Shown: positions 50,999-59,837 of the stretch, one piece after another | Layout: the number at the start of each line of letters is the position of its first letter | Numbering within the stretch: the stretch's first letter is position 1 | DNA from: JABMQB01 sp963677475 | Lineage (GTDB): Bacteria; Bacteroidota; Bacteroidia; Bacteroidales; Prolixibacteraceae | Direction of reading: 5' to 3' | Assembly: GCA_963677475.2 (NCBI GenBank) | Contig: CAXXQD010000023.1 | Coordinates: 124,001 to 188,000 of the forward strand | DNA length: 64,000 nt | Made by a program: the position numbers and the translations under genes | Notes under the pieces: model-generated | Seen by the model: only the letters and a program-made list of their open reading frames with translations | What the model was told of the DNA's origin: nothing | Databases searched by the model: none

Positions 50999-53047
50999 TT
51001 AAAACTTCAAACGAAGCTGCAATTTAACTTCCGTTAAATTTTCTCCTTCAATTTCATTATTCCCCGAACTTATGGTTTCGCGGTCGGTCCAGTGCGTATT
51101 TGAAAGCTTTAGCCAAAGTCCAATCATCGGGGAAACTTTGTATGACAAATTCATGTAAGCACGTATTCCTTTCCCATAATAAGCCGGAACTGAATAATTA
51201 TACAAAAGGTCGTTTTCGTATGCATATACCCTTGCATCGTAACTTCCGGTATTAAAAATCACAAACCTTAGATAACTTTTCAGTGGAAGTTTTGCGGGAC
51301 TATACACAAGGTCTTGAAAAAACATAAGCCCGTTAACTGACTCGTAGTCTTTAAAATTTATCACCTCAACCCTGCTTTTTAAAGTAATTTGATCATTTAA
51401 TATATGTTGCACATGTAACCTTGTTTGTTGCTTTCGCTGTTTTATCTGGATATATTTTTGATTGTATGCAAACTTTACATCTTTTTCTTCGATTTTATAC
51501 CTACCATAAAACAACCAATCACGAGCCGGACGATACTCCAATTGCATAAAAACCTCGTTGCCTGACGAAGGGCCCGATGTTGTATATTTTATCCATGGGA
51601 ATTGATAAATATCTGTGTAGGCAGAAAATGTAAATCCTTTTGCCGGAAGCAATTTTAAGCCCATATACAACCCTGTTTCGTTTATTGTTGACCTTGTTTC
51701 GGAAAATGCACCGCTGTACAATGCATGGTAGTTTTTATCGAAATGCCTGAACAAAAGCGAGAATATTGCCCGGTCATGCAGATGTGCAAGAACACCTTGT
51801 AATACTGCAAAACCTTTTGACTTTGAACGGGCTACCTCTCCAAAAAACTGATATTTCCCGAGGAGGTATCTGTAATCAACGCCGATATTAAAATTCTCGT
51901 CACCACTAAATTTATACAAATTATAAGGTTCATCCGATAAATTAAACGGGCGGTCGAATTTTTGGTAGAAGAAAGTTGTTCCGAGTTTTAACCTGTTTTT
52001 CTGAAATGAAAGGATTGCTCCCCCTGCATTCTCCCTGACTCTTTTTTCATCCTCAATTTCACTATCTGTACGATGATAACCCGAACTTTGCAAACTTGTA
52101 AAAAAATCGTGGTCTTCCCAGCCAATGTCCCCAAGGTTTGCATCCTTGCGCTTTTGCGAATAAAAAAGTTGCAGATCCAGATCATTCAACCTAAAGCCAG
52201 CACTAGCTCCTCTGAAAAATAAGTTTTCATCGGTTGAAGTATAGGGCCTGGTACCTGACACATTTTTTGATATATTCAAAACATCTGCCGATTTCCCTGT
52301 TGCAAAACCCTGATGCAAAACCAGTCCCTGCCCCGATCTAACCACATAATCCCCAACGGTTACATTACTTAAGAGCGAATTAAAATTCATGCTTATGTGC
52401 CCTGAATAATAATCAAACCCATTTTGGTTCGATCCATTAAAAAAAGCTTCCCCCGGATCCTTTTCTGCCGTTATTCCCGCAGAAATCTGGTCTTTTAGCT
52501 GGAAGCGATATCTCGTATAGAGCTTTCCCCTTCCTCCCTCATATTTCGGATCTTCGCCGTCAATGCTTTTATACCCTTTGGCTTCCTGAAACACCCTTGT
52601 TGTGCGGAACAATACTTGATGTTTTCCATATTTCAAAGGCAACTTTTTGTTTGAATATCCATCTTCCAAAGCTTCGAATTTGATGAACGGCGCGATTTTT
52701 TCAAGAACTTCCCGATTAAAACCTTCAACATTCATTAGCTCATAAATCGTATATATCAGTCCATGCACCTTTCGGTAATCCAAAAGATTGGTAATCTGTA
52801 TCTCATTAAGTACCGATAACCGTTTTAATTCAATTGGCGATGCAGAGTTAATGTTAAGGGGTTTTTCATAATATTCTTCGAGATATTCCAAAATAGAGAA
52901 ATAATCCGCTTCATCTTCCAAGTCTTCAGCCATTGCTTCAACAATCGTTTCAAAATTTTGTGACATTGGACCTTCCTGCGCCCTGGTATTAAAGACATTG
53001 AAAAAAAACAAAAGCAAAAAAATATGTATTAGAATTCGTCGCATCAC
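50999..53047 (-). CDS. outer-membrane beta-barrel with N-terminal HhH domain
   Basis: A 682-residue exported protein with a signal peptide (residues 1-23, ending TRAQ). Residues 40-115 contain ComEA-like helix-hairpin-helix repeats (PLNINSASPIELKRLSVLNE, GLIYTIYELMNVEGFNREVL). The rest, from about 125, alternates amphipathic strands with aromatic ends (GKHQVLFRTTRVFQEAKGY, YTRYRFQLKDQISAGITAEK, VTVGDYVVRSGQGLVLHQGF) and ends with VKLQLRLKF, a barrel-type C-terminus. The HhH DNA-binding fold joined to a barrel suggests a nucleic-acid or uptake role, but none is known. The PorV-like gene upstream overlaps by four bases. Confidence 0.8.
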   Translation of the reverse strand: MMRRILIHIFLLLFFFNVFNTRAQEGPMSQNFETIVEAMAEDLEDEADYFSILEYLEEYYEKPLNINSASPIELKRLSVLNEIQITNLLDYRKVHGLIYTIYELMNVEGFNREVLEKIAPFIKFEALEDGYSNKKLPLKYGKHQVLFRTTRVFQEAKGYKSIDGEDPKYEGGRGKLYTRYRFQLKDQISAGITAEKDPGEAFFNGSNQNGFDYYSGHISMNFNSLLSNVTVGDYVVRSGQGLVLHQGFATGKSADVLNISKNVSGTRPYTSTDENLFFRGASAGFRLNDLDLQLFYSQKRKDANLGDIGWEDHDFFTSLQSSGYHRTDSEIEDEKRVRENAGGAILSFQKNRLKLGTTFFYQKFDRPFNLSDEPYNLYKFSGDENFNIGVDYRYLLGKYQFFGEVARSKSKGFAVLQGVLAHLHDRAIFSLLFRHFDKNYHALYSGAFSETRSTINETGLYMGLKLLPAKGFTFSAYTDIYQFPWIKYTTSGPSSGNEVFMQLEYRPARDWLFYGRYKIEEKDVKFAYNQKYIQIKQRKQQTRLHVQHILNDQITLKSRVEVINFKDYESVNGLMFFQDLVYSPAKLPLKSYLRFVIFNTGSYDARVYAYENDLLYNYSVPAYYGKGIRAYMNLSYKVSPMIGLWLKLSNTHWTDRETISSGNNEIEGENLTEVKLQLRLKF

Positions 53048-53862
53048 AGATGAAATTGAAGTGAAATTGCTGGTGTTAACCCAAGGTTGCCATGGTAATG
53101 AAATCCAATATCTGTTGTTAATTTTCCGAATCGGTAGCCAATACCTGCTGTGTAGGCAAATGGCTTTGTTGATACACCAAACCTGATTGCCATATCTTCA
53201 ACGGGAAGAAACTCAATCCCCGCTTTATAAATTGGTTTATTTCCCGTTGATTTTTCAATTTCTGTGCAAACAAGAACACTTTCCGTAATTGAATAGTTAC
53301 CTCCCGTCCTTACTATTACAGGGGACTTTATCTTCCCATTCAATCCTTCAATTCCTCCTTGAATGGGATTAAACACATGGGCACCAACGCTAAAATTTTC
53401 CAAGGCTTGGTAAATAACTCCCCCTTCAAAGGTTGGAAAGCCTTTTGCTTTTTCATTTTCCGGCATCAAACGCATTAAATAGTCCAATTGGATTCCGACA
53501 GATAGCTTCTCTGACAATTGTTTCGAAAAAGCCACTCCGAACTTCGTTTCTTTATACGTTCCTGATCCAAACTGAGAAAAGTTGATGGCAAATACACCAG
53601 AATTTGTTGGCAAAATGACATTTCCTGCGGCAAGCGAAAGTTCATCAATCATGAACCGGGATTCGAAAAACATCCCTGCGTTTATGCTCTCTTGCTTTGC
53701 CAGTCCCGCCTGGTTATGAAATGAAGACCATGAATCGTAAAATGTAACAAACGCATCGGATAAAGAAATAGCCCTTGCACCTGCAGTTTGATTTTCAACT
53801 GCAGATAATTTTGCAACACTTAAACAAATGACAAAAAGGGTTAAGATGCCAAATTTCTTCAT
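53044..53862 (-). CDS. PorV/FadL-like outer-membrane barrel protein
   Basis: A 272-residue protein with a signal peptide (MKKFGILTLFVICLSVAKLS, residues 1-21). AGARAISLSDAFVTFYDSWSS is the N-terminal motif of PorV/PorQ-like proteins, followed by paired strands such as SGVFAINFSQFGSGTYKETK and SVGIQLDYLMRLMPENEK, and a Phe-His-Leu C-terminus. It may assemble with the HhH barrel protein, whose start overlaps its end by four bases. The start at 53862 gives the best signal peptide; the open frame continues to 53913. A hairpin followed by T7 ends ten bases before the start codon. Confidence 0.78.
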   Translation of the reverse strand: MKKFGILTLFVICLSVAKLSAVENQTAGARAISLSDAFVTFYDSWSSFHNQAGLAKQESINAGMFFESRFMIDELSLAAGNVILPTNSGVFAINFSQFGSGTYKETKFGVAFSKQLSEKLSVGIQLDYLMRLMPENEKAKGFPTFEGGVIYQALENFSVGAHVFNPIQGGIEGLNGKIKSPVIVRTGGNYSITESVLVCTEIEKSTGNKPIYKAGIEFLPVEDMAIRFGVSTKPFAYTAGIGYRFGKLTTDIGFHYHGNLGLTPAISLQFHL

Positions 53863-53871
53863 AAAATGATG

Positions 53872-53902
53872 AAAAAAAAGGTGTACAAAGTGGATGTACA
53901 CC
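53872..53902 (-). terminator. Rho-independent terminator after purE, ten bases before the PorV-like start
   Basis: GGTGTACA and TGTACACC form a perfect 8-bp stem with a seven-base loop, followed on the minus strand by T8. It could be the purE terminator or a leader attenuator for the barrel genes. Confidence 0.7.
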
Positions 53903-53942
53903 AATATTGGCAATTTACATATTTTTTGGCAAAGATGCCTTG

Positions 53943-54449
53943 CTAATTCGTCTTGAATTTATATTTTACTTCGGAGAGCTCCTGATTTGCCGTAACGATC
54001 TTCTGTTTAAGCTCTTCTTTATATTTTTTTGTTTTTTCTAACAATTCTTTATCGCCTGTTGCAATCATTTGTGCTGCCAATATTCCGGCATTCAAAGCAC
54101 CGTTAATTGCCACTGTGGCGACCGGAATCCCTGGAGGCATTTGCACAATTGCCAAAAGGGCATCCATACCATCAAGGCTGGCTTTAATTGGAACCCCGAT
54201 TACCGGTATTGGTGTCATTGCAGCAATAACCCCGCATAAATGGGCTGCCATTCCGGCACCTGCAATAATTACTTTAATGCCCCTTCCCTCGGCTTCTTTT
54301 GCAAATTTTTCCACTGCATCGGGGGTGCGGTGAGCCGAAAGGGCATTGATCTCAAATGGAATTTCCATTTCCTCAAAAAAAACAGCAGCCTTTTCCATTA
54401 CAGGTAAATCGGATGTGCTGCCCATGATAATACTTACAATTGGTTTCAT
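53943..54449 (-). CDS. purE: 5-(carboxyamino)imidazole ribonucleotide mutase
   Basis: A 168-residue enzyme of purine synthesis that converts N5-CAIR to CAIR. SIIMGSTSDLPVMEKAA at the start holds the Ser and Asp substrate residues, NALSAHRTPDAVEKFA and VIIAGAGMAAHLCGVIAAMT form the active site, and VGVPIKASLDGMDALLAIVQ closes it. Length is standard. It is divergently transcribed from hpt and followed by a terminator. Confidence 0.97.
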   Translation of the reverse strand: MKPIVSIIMGSTSDLPVMEKAAVFFEEMEIPFEINALSAHRTPDAVEKFAKEAEGRGIKVIIAGAGMAAHLCGVIAAMTPIPVIGVPIKASLDGMDALLAIVQMPPGIPVATVAINGALNAGILAAQMIATGDKELLEKTKKYKEELKQKIVTANQELSEVKYKFKTN

Positions 54450-54574
54450 TTTTTATGGAATTTATTTTTTCAGTGACAAATTGTTTTATTATTTTGTGTC
54501 CTTCCTTTTCGAAGGCGAAAATACGGTAAAATCACTAGTAAAAAAAATCAATATACTTACATAAACAATAGAAT

Positions 54575-55114
54575 ATGAAGAAGGTTAAAATTCATGATAA
54601 AGAATTTGAATTATTTATTCCTTATGAAAAAATCAGGTCGGTAGTAGAAGATCTTGCGGAGAGGATGAACAAAGATCTGGATGGGAAAAACCCTTTGTTT
54701 ATTTGTATTTTGAATGGCTCATTTGTGTTTGCTGCAGAGTTGTATAAACGAATCGGATTAATTGATTCGGAAATAACTTTTGTTAAGCTGGCTTCTTATG
54801 AAGGTGAAAAATCAACCGGGACCGTAAAGCAATTAATCGGTTTTAACGAAGAAATTAAAGGAAGGACAGTTGTCGTTTTAGAAGATATAGTGGATACAGG
54901 CATTACCATTAATAATATAATGGAACAGTTGAAGAAAATGGGGCCAAAGGATATTAAAGTTGCAACCTTGTTGCTAAAACCTGACGCCCTAACCATGGAA
55001 GTTGACCTGGATTATGTAGGATTGGAGATACCTAACGACTTTATTGTGGGGTATGGATTAGACTATGATGGAAAAGGGAGAAACTTGATCGATATTTATA
55101 CTGTTGTTAAATAA
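54575..55114 (+). CDS. hpt: hypoxanthine phosphoribosyltransferase
   Basis: A 179-residue salvage enzyme that joins hypoxanthine or guanine to PRPP. The PRPP loop is VVVLEDIVDTGITINNIM (about residues 97-114), and the base-binding region is VDLDYVGLEIPNDFIVGYGL with DYDGKGRNL at the end. Length and motifs match the bacterial type. adk follows after 17 bases, so purine salvage and nucleotide balance are encoded together; purE lies divergently upstream. Confidence 0.95.
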   Translation: MKKVKIHDKEFELFIPYEKIRSVVEDLAERMNKDLDGKNPLFICILNGSFVFAAELYKRIGLIDSEITFVKLASYEGEKSTGTVKQLIGFNEEIKGRTVVVLEDIVDTGITINNIMEQLKKMGPKDIKVATLLLKPDALTMEVDLDYVGLEIPNDFIVGYGLDYDGKGRNLIDIYTVVK

Positions 55115-55131
55115 TAAAAAAACCATTCGCT

Positions 55132-55704
55132 ATGTTAAACTTGGTACTATTTGGTCCTCCCGGAGCCGGGAAAGGGACACAAGCTGAATTTCTTATTAAA
55201 GTATATAACCTTATCCACCTGTCAACCGGAGATTTGCTGAGAAGTGAGATTGCTGCTGGAAGCAAACTGGGCATGGAAGCAAAAACCTATATGGAAAAAG
55301 GTGAGTTGGTTCCCGATGAAGTAGTAATTGGCATGATTAAGGGAAAACTTGCCAGCGAAAAAGAAGCTAAGGGTTTTATTTTCGACGGATTTCCACGAAC
55401 CGTTGCACAAGCAGAAGCTTTAGATAGTGTATTGGTTGAAAACGGTACCCCGATTTCGGCTATGCTAAGCCTTGAGGTTGAAAAGCAAGAACTGGTTAAT
55501 CGCTTATTGGCTCGCGGAAAAGTTTCTGGCAGGGCCGATGATCAAAACCAGGATGTTATTGAAAACCGAATTAATGTTTACAACGAAAAAACCGCACCAT
55601 TGGTTGATTACTACAAATCGTTTGGAAAGCATTTTGGAATTGATGGTATGGGAAGCATCGAGGAAATTGCAGAGCGCTTGAAAAATACGGTTGATAAGCT
55701 TTAA
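55132..55704 (+). CDS. adk: adenylate kinase
   Basis: A 190-residue enzyme that equilibrates ATP, ADP and AMP. The P-loop is LVLFGPPGAGKGTQAEF (residues 3-19), AMP-binding residues are in IHLSTGDLLRSEIAAGSKLG and FIFDGFPRTVAQAEAL, and the LID is the short form RLLARGKVSGRADDQNQDVI without zinc cysteines. It follows hpt in the same transcript. Confidence 0.97.
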   Translation: MLNLVLFGPPGAGKGTQAEFLIKVYNLIHLSTGDLLRSEIAAGSKLGMEAKTYMEKGELVPDEVVIGMIKGKLASEKEAKGFIFDGFPRTVAQAEALDSVLVENGTPISAMLSLEVEKQELVNRLLARGKVSGRADDQNQDVIENRINVYNEKTAPLVDYYKSFGKHFGIDGMGSIEEIAERLKNTVDKL

Positions 55705-55770
55705 TCAGAACTAAAAGAATATAATTTCCCTTATTCCCAGATCAGATTGGGATATCCCCTTGAATTGGTT

Positions 55771-55778
55771 TATTTTTG
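55771..55778 (+). promoter_or_regulatory. -7 promoter element for obgE
   Basis: TATTTTTG matches TAnnTTTG; TTG at 55747-55749 is 21 bases upstream as a possible -33 element, and the start codon is 39 bases downstream. Confidence 0.5.
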
Positions 55779-55817
55779 CATCGTCAAAAAAAGCAAATCT
55801 AAATATTTCGCAAAAAT

Positions 55818-56807
55818 ATGGCTGAGAAGAATTTTGTTGATTATGTAAAAATATTTTGTGCTTCAGGAAACGGAGGAGCAGGCTCAGCTCATATGAGGCG
55901 GGAAAAATTTGTTGCCTATGGTGGTCCCGATGGTGGTGATGGCGGAAGGGGCGGACATGTAATCATCAAGGGAAATGCCCAATTATGGACCCTGTTACAT
56001 TTAAAGTTTCAAAAACATATTCGGGCAGGTCATGGCGAAGCGGGCGGAAAATCAGGAAGTAGTGGTGCTTTTGGTGAAGACATAATTATAGAAGTCCCGC
56101 TCGGCACTATTGCCAGGGATTCGGAAACCAATGAAATCCTGTTCGAAATAACCAATGACGGAGATTCGGAAATTATTGCGAAAGGCGGCAGAGGTGGTTT
56201 GGGGAACCTTCATTTTAAATCGTCGACAAACCAAACCCCACGGTATGCACAACCCGGCGAAGAAGGTACCGAAGGATGGTTTATCTTGGAACTGAAAGTA
56301 TTGGCCGATGTTGGGCTGGTAGGTTTTCCAAGTTCCGGAAAGTCCACGCTTTTATCGGTGGTTTCGGCGGCAAAACCCAAAATAGCCGAATACCATTTTA
56401 CAACGCTTGTCCCCAACTTAGGAATTGTTGGCCATCGCGAAAACCAATCGTTTATTATGGCTGATATTCCGGGAATCATTGAAGGTGCGCATGAAGGCAA
56501 AGGACTTGGACTTCGATTTTTGAGGCACATTGAACGAAATTCGATGTTGCTGTTTATGGTACCTGCCGATAGTAAAGACCATCGAAAAGAATACGGAATC
56601 CTGGTTAATGAACTGGAAAAATACAATCCGGAGCTTCTTGACAAAGAACGATTTTTAGTGATAAGCAAATCGGACATGTTGGATGAAGAGTTAATGGAAG
56701 AAATAAGCAAGGAATTTACGGATATCCCGCACATGTATATTTCTTCGGTTGTAGGTTATAATATTGTTCGGTTGAAAGATAAAATATGGCAGATTTTAAA
56801 TAGTTAA
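55818..56807 (+). CDS. obgE: GTPase Obg/CgtA
   Basis: A 329-residue ribosome-assembly and stress GTPase. The Gly-rich Obg domain comes first (ASGNGGAGSAHMRREKFVAY, GGPDGGDGGRGGHVIIKG), then the G domain with G1 GFPSSGKSTLL (about residue 164), switch DIPGIIEGAHEGKGLGLRFL, and G4 ISKSDM. The OCT domain at the C-terminus of longer forms is absent. It heads a run of three closely spaced genes: the PAP2 gene starts one base after its stop. Confidence 0.96.
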   Translation: MAEKNFVDYVKIFCASGNGGAGSAHMRREKFVAYGGPDGGDGGRGGHVIIKGNAQLWTLLHLKFQKHIRAGHGEAGGKSGSSGAFGEDIIIEVPLGTIARDSETNEILFEITNDGDSEIIAKGGRGGLGNLHFKSSTNQTPRYAQPGEEGTEGWFILELKVLADVGLVGFPSSGKSTLLSVVSAAKPKIAEYHFTTLVPNLGIVGHRENQSFIMADIPGIIEGAHEGKGLGLRFLRHIERNSMLLFMVPADSKDHRKEYGILVNELEKYNPELLDKERFLVISKSDMLDEELMEEISKEFTDIPHMYISSVVGYNIVRLKDKIWQILNS

Positions 56808-56808
56808 C

Positions 56809-57501
56809 ATGGAGTTTATCGACAAAATAATTCATCTGGACAAAGAGGCACTCTTGTTCCTCAATAGTTTCCATAACGATTTTTGGGATTTGCTCATGTT
56901 TTTTATTACCCGAAAAGAAACATGGATCCCGTTTTATCTGATACTCCTTTTCTATATTATCAGAACTTACATAAACAAATCCATTTTGGTGGTCATTATG
57001 TTATCATTAACGGTTTTGGCAACCGATCAAATTTCGTTTCAACTAAAAGAATTAATCATGCGCTTGCGCCCCCTATACGATCCTGAAATCATGGACCAGG
57101 TGCATATTTTTGGTAAAAAAAGCGGCTTGTATGGTTATTTCTCCAGTCATGCAGCCAATTCCTTCGGCATATTAACATTTACAACTTATCTATTTAAAAA
57201 TAAGACCTATAAACGATCCGTATTTGTTTGGGCAATCCTGGTGAGTTATTCAAGGATATATCTTGGGGTTCATTTTCCTCTGGATATTCTAACAGGTGCT
57301 TTATTTGGTTATTTAATGGGCTACCTATTTTACAGGCTCCTAATGTTTATTGAAAACCATTTTTTCATAGCGCGCCAACCGGCAATAAAAACCGCAAAGT
57401 TATATATAAAAGATTCTCTGGTCGTTTTATTGGTTTTAGCGGTTACTTATGCCATCCTGATTAGTTGTACCCACATCCTCCTTTATTATCAACTTGTATA
57501 A
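56809..57501 (+). CDS. PAP2-family membrane phosphatase
   Basis: A 230-residue integral membrane phosphatase with about five helices. All three motifs are present: C1 is KELIMRLRP (K-x6-RP, about residues 77-85), C2 is GYFSSHAANSFG, with SH before the active-site region, and C3 is SRIYLGVHFPLDILTGALFG with the R-x5-H-x3-D spacing. Such enzymes dephosphorylate undecaprenyl diphosphate or lipid phosphates on the outer face of the membrane. It lies between obgE and the MutS-like gene, each gap being one or two bases. Confidence 0.88.
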   Translation: MEFIDKIIHLDKEALLFLNSFHNDFWDLLMFFITRKETWIPFYLILLFYIIRTYINKSILVVIMLSLTVLATDQISFQLKELIMRLRPLYDPEIMDQVHIFGKKSGLYGYFSSHAANSFGILTFTTYLFKNKTYKRSVFVWAILVSYSRIYLGVHFPLDILTGALFGYLMGYLFYRLLMFIENHFFIARQPAIKTAKLYIKDSLVVLLVLAVTYAILISCTHILLYYQLV

Positions 57502-57503
57502 TT

Positions 57504-59291
57504 ATGAACAAAACCCCACTTGATTATTATAGTCAGGAACTTAAAAAATATCAAGACTTCGATATTGTTCTCCGAAAAAAAATACGAATAATTTCTCTTC
57601 TGCGTTTTGCTGTTTTTATTGGATTAATTGTTTCATTATTTTATGCAAATTCGCTGGGATGGTTAGCCGGAACTGCCCTTTGCGGTGTGCTGCTTACCAG
57701 CTTTTTGTATCTAATTAAAGTCCATATAAATGCAGGCAAAGAGAAAAAAAGAAATTCCATTCTTTGTTCGTTTTGTGAAAGCGAGCTTAAGGCATTAAAC
57801 CATGAGTTTAGCCAATTTAATTCCGGTGAAGTTTTTGAAAACCCCGACCACGATTTCACCTACGACCTGGATATATTTGGTAAGGGTTCCCTTTTTCAAT
57901 ACCTGAACAGGACTTCAACCATTAGTGGAGAAAAAAAACTAGCCCAATGGATACAAAACCCTTCGCTGAACAAAACTGAGATTGAGCAAAAGCAGCAAGC
58001 CATTCAGGAAATTGCAGGTTTGCGTGAATGGCGGATAAATTTCCTGTCATGGGGTAAAATGTTTGAAGAGTCGGGTCAGCAACACCAGGAAGTGGAACAA
58101 TGGGCCGTGAAAAAATTTCAATTTAAAAATGCCCGCATTACTGCTGTTTTAATAATTGCACTTCCGACAATAACCATTTTATCTTTTGCAGCTATTGCTT
58201 TCGGATGGAATTATAACATCGCGTATATATTGGTTCTCCTGCAGTGGTTTTCCATGTATTTTTATCGAAAACAAATCAAAGAATATTTTCGTTTTTTCGG
58301 AAAGAAGGCTTTGCTAATTGAGAAGTACAAAACCCTCCTGAAAGAAATTGAAGAGCAAACTTTTCAATCGATATGGCTAATAAAACAGCAAAAGTTGACC
58401 GCTAGCCCAGAGTCTGCCTGCAAAACCATTCATAAACTAGGGAAACTGGTACGGCAATTTGAATACCGCCAAAACGTACTGGTAGGATTTGTATTGAATT
58501 CCGTTTTTATGTGGGATATCCGCTGCGTTTATAAATTGTACGAATGGCAGTCGAAAAACAAAACTAAATTATTAGATTGGTTAACAGCAATTGAAAATAC
58601 CGATGCAATTATAAGCCTGGCTAATTTTGCCGACAATCATTCCGATTATGCCTATCCTGAAATCAATTCAGACATAGTCCCGCTCGAAGGGCAAAACCTG
58701 GGGCACCCATTGCTCCATCCTGAAAAACGGGTGTGCAGCAGCCTTACAATTGATAAGCAGCCCAAAGTAATTATTGTAACCGGGGCAAATATGGCCGGCA
58801 AAAGTACATTTTTGCGCGCAGTTGGCGTTAACCTGGCTTTAGCCGGAATTGGCGCACCGGTTTGCGCTAAAAAGTTTGGTTTCACCCCAATGGCTTTATA
58901 CACGAATATGCGCACTACCGATTCGCTGTTTAAAGATGAATCTTACTTTTTTGCTGAACTAAAAAGGCTGGGGCAAATGCTTGAACGCTTAAGAAACGGA
59001 GAACACTTATTTGTGATCCTTGACGAGATGCTAAAGGGAACCAATTCGGTGGATAAACTAAACGGATCAAGAGAACTGGTAAAAAAAATGGTGCAACACA
59101 ATGCTGTTGCCCTGGTTGCAACGCACGACCTTAAACTCGCTGAACTTGAAAATCAATTGGAGGAAGTAGTTAACAAGTGTTTCGAAATTCATATCGAAAA
59201 TGACGAACTTACATTTGACTACACCTTAACCGATGGTGTTACCGAATCGATGAATGCCACATTTCTCATGAAAAAAATGGGGATTATTTAA
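57504..59291 (+). CDS. membrane-anchored MutS-like ATPase
   Basis: A 595-residue protein with a MutS ATPase at its C-terminus. Walker A is TGANMAGKSTFLRAVGVNLA (about residues 426-445), followed by TRMTD-like NMRTTDSLFKDESYFFAELK, Walker B LFVILDEMLKGTNSVDK and the trans-acting His in ALVATHDLKLAEL. The core lever domain precedes it. Unlike MutS, it has no mismatch-recognition domain and carries two pairs of hydrophobic helices (about residues 29-67 and 208-251). It therefore sits in the membrane, and the mismatch role of MutS should not be assumed. It follows the PAP2 gene after two bases. ATG 57504 was chosen over an open extension to 57465. Confidence 0.86.
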   Translation: MNKTPLDYYSQELKKYQDFDIVLRKKIRIISLLRFAVFIGLIVSLFYANSLGWLAGTALCGVLLTSFLYLIKVHINAGKEKKRNSILCSFCESELKALNHEFSQFNSGEVFENPDHDFTYDLDIFGKGSLFQYLNRTSTISGEKKLAQWIQNPSLNKTEIEQKQQAIQEIAGLREWRINFLSWGKMFEESGQQHQEVEQWAVKKFQFKNARITAVLIIALPTITILSFAAIAFGWNYNIAYILVLLQWFSMYFYRKQIKEYFRFFGKKALLIEKYKTLLKEIEEQTFQSIWLIKQQKLTASPESACKTIHKLGKLVRQFEYRQNVLVGFVLNSVFMWDIRCVYKLYEWQSKNKTKLLDWLTAIENTDAIISLANFADNHSDYAYPEINSDIVPLEGQNLGHPLLHPEKRVCSSLTIDKQPKVIIVTGANMAGKSTFLRAVGVNLALAGIGAPVCAKKFGFTPMALYTNMRTTDSLFKDESYFFAELKRLGQMLERLRNGEHLFVILDEMLKGTNSVDKLNGSRELVKKMVQHNAVALVATHDLKLAELENQLEEVVNKCFEIHIENDELTFDYTLTDGVTESMNATFLMKKMGII

Positions 59292-59662
59292 GGTTGCTCA
59301 ATTGCAGAAGATTCTTCGGTGGTGAATTCAATCTTGGCAATATGTTCAAATCGGATATAAGTCAATTTATTTTTTGTTTCCATCACCTCTCCTTTTTTTA
59401 TCTTTCTCAGTGAGGTTTTGTCCGATAATACCACTCCATCCAACATAATTTCATGCACCTCGCCTTCAATGGCATTTAGTTTATGATAGATATAATCAGA
59501 AAAACTATCTCCATAAGAATTTGGGTAAATGGAATACACTGTAACTTCTGTTTTTTCCTTTTTAGCTTTTCTAAAAATCCTTTTGTAGTCTGAATTATCT
59601 ATTTCCTGGGAAAAGGAAGTTAACGTAAAAGTCAGGATTAAAAAGGTGAGAAATGCTTTCAT
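59288..59662 (-). CDS. small secreted protein of unknown function
   Basis: A 124-residue protein with a signal peptide (MKAFLTFLILTFTLTSFSQE, residues 1-19). The mature part is short and charged (YKRIFRKAKKEKTEVTVYSI, IMLDGVVLSDKTSLRKIKKG), with no known domain. It converges with the MutS-like gene, sharing four bases at the stop codons, and is divergent from the BLH-type phosphatase gene. Confidence 0.62.
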   Translation of the reverse strand: MKAFLTFLILTFTLTSFSQEIDNSDYKRIFRKAKKEKTEVTVYSIYPNSYGDSFSDYIYHKLNAIEGEVHEIMLDGVVLSDKTSLRKIKKGEVMETKNKLTYIRFEHIAKIEFTTEESSAIEQP

Positions 59663-59802
59663 AGTCTGATGTTTTAATTTAAGCGCAAAACCGTCAAAAA
59701 CAATGCCACATACCAGGCACCAAACAAGCTAAAAAAAATGAACATAACACCTCGTTAACAAAGGTTTCAAAATCATTAACAATGACCTGAAATAGTGTGG
59801 TT

Positions 59803-59810
59803 TATATTTG
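59803..59810 (+). promoter_or_regulatory. -7 promoter element for the BLH-type phosphatase gene
   Basis: TATATTTG matches TAnnTTTG, 27 bases before ATG 59838. This also supports starting the protein there rather than at 59808, which overlaps the element. Confidence 0.5.
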
Positions 59811-59837
59811 TTCATACAAACAATTAAAACTACTGTT

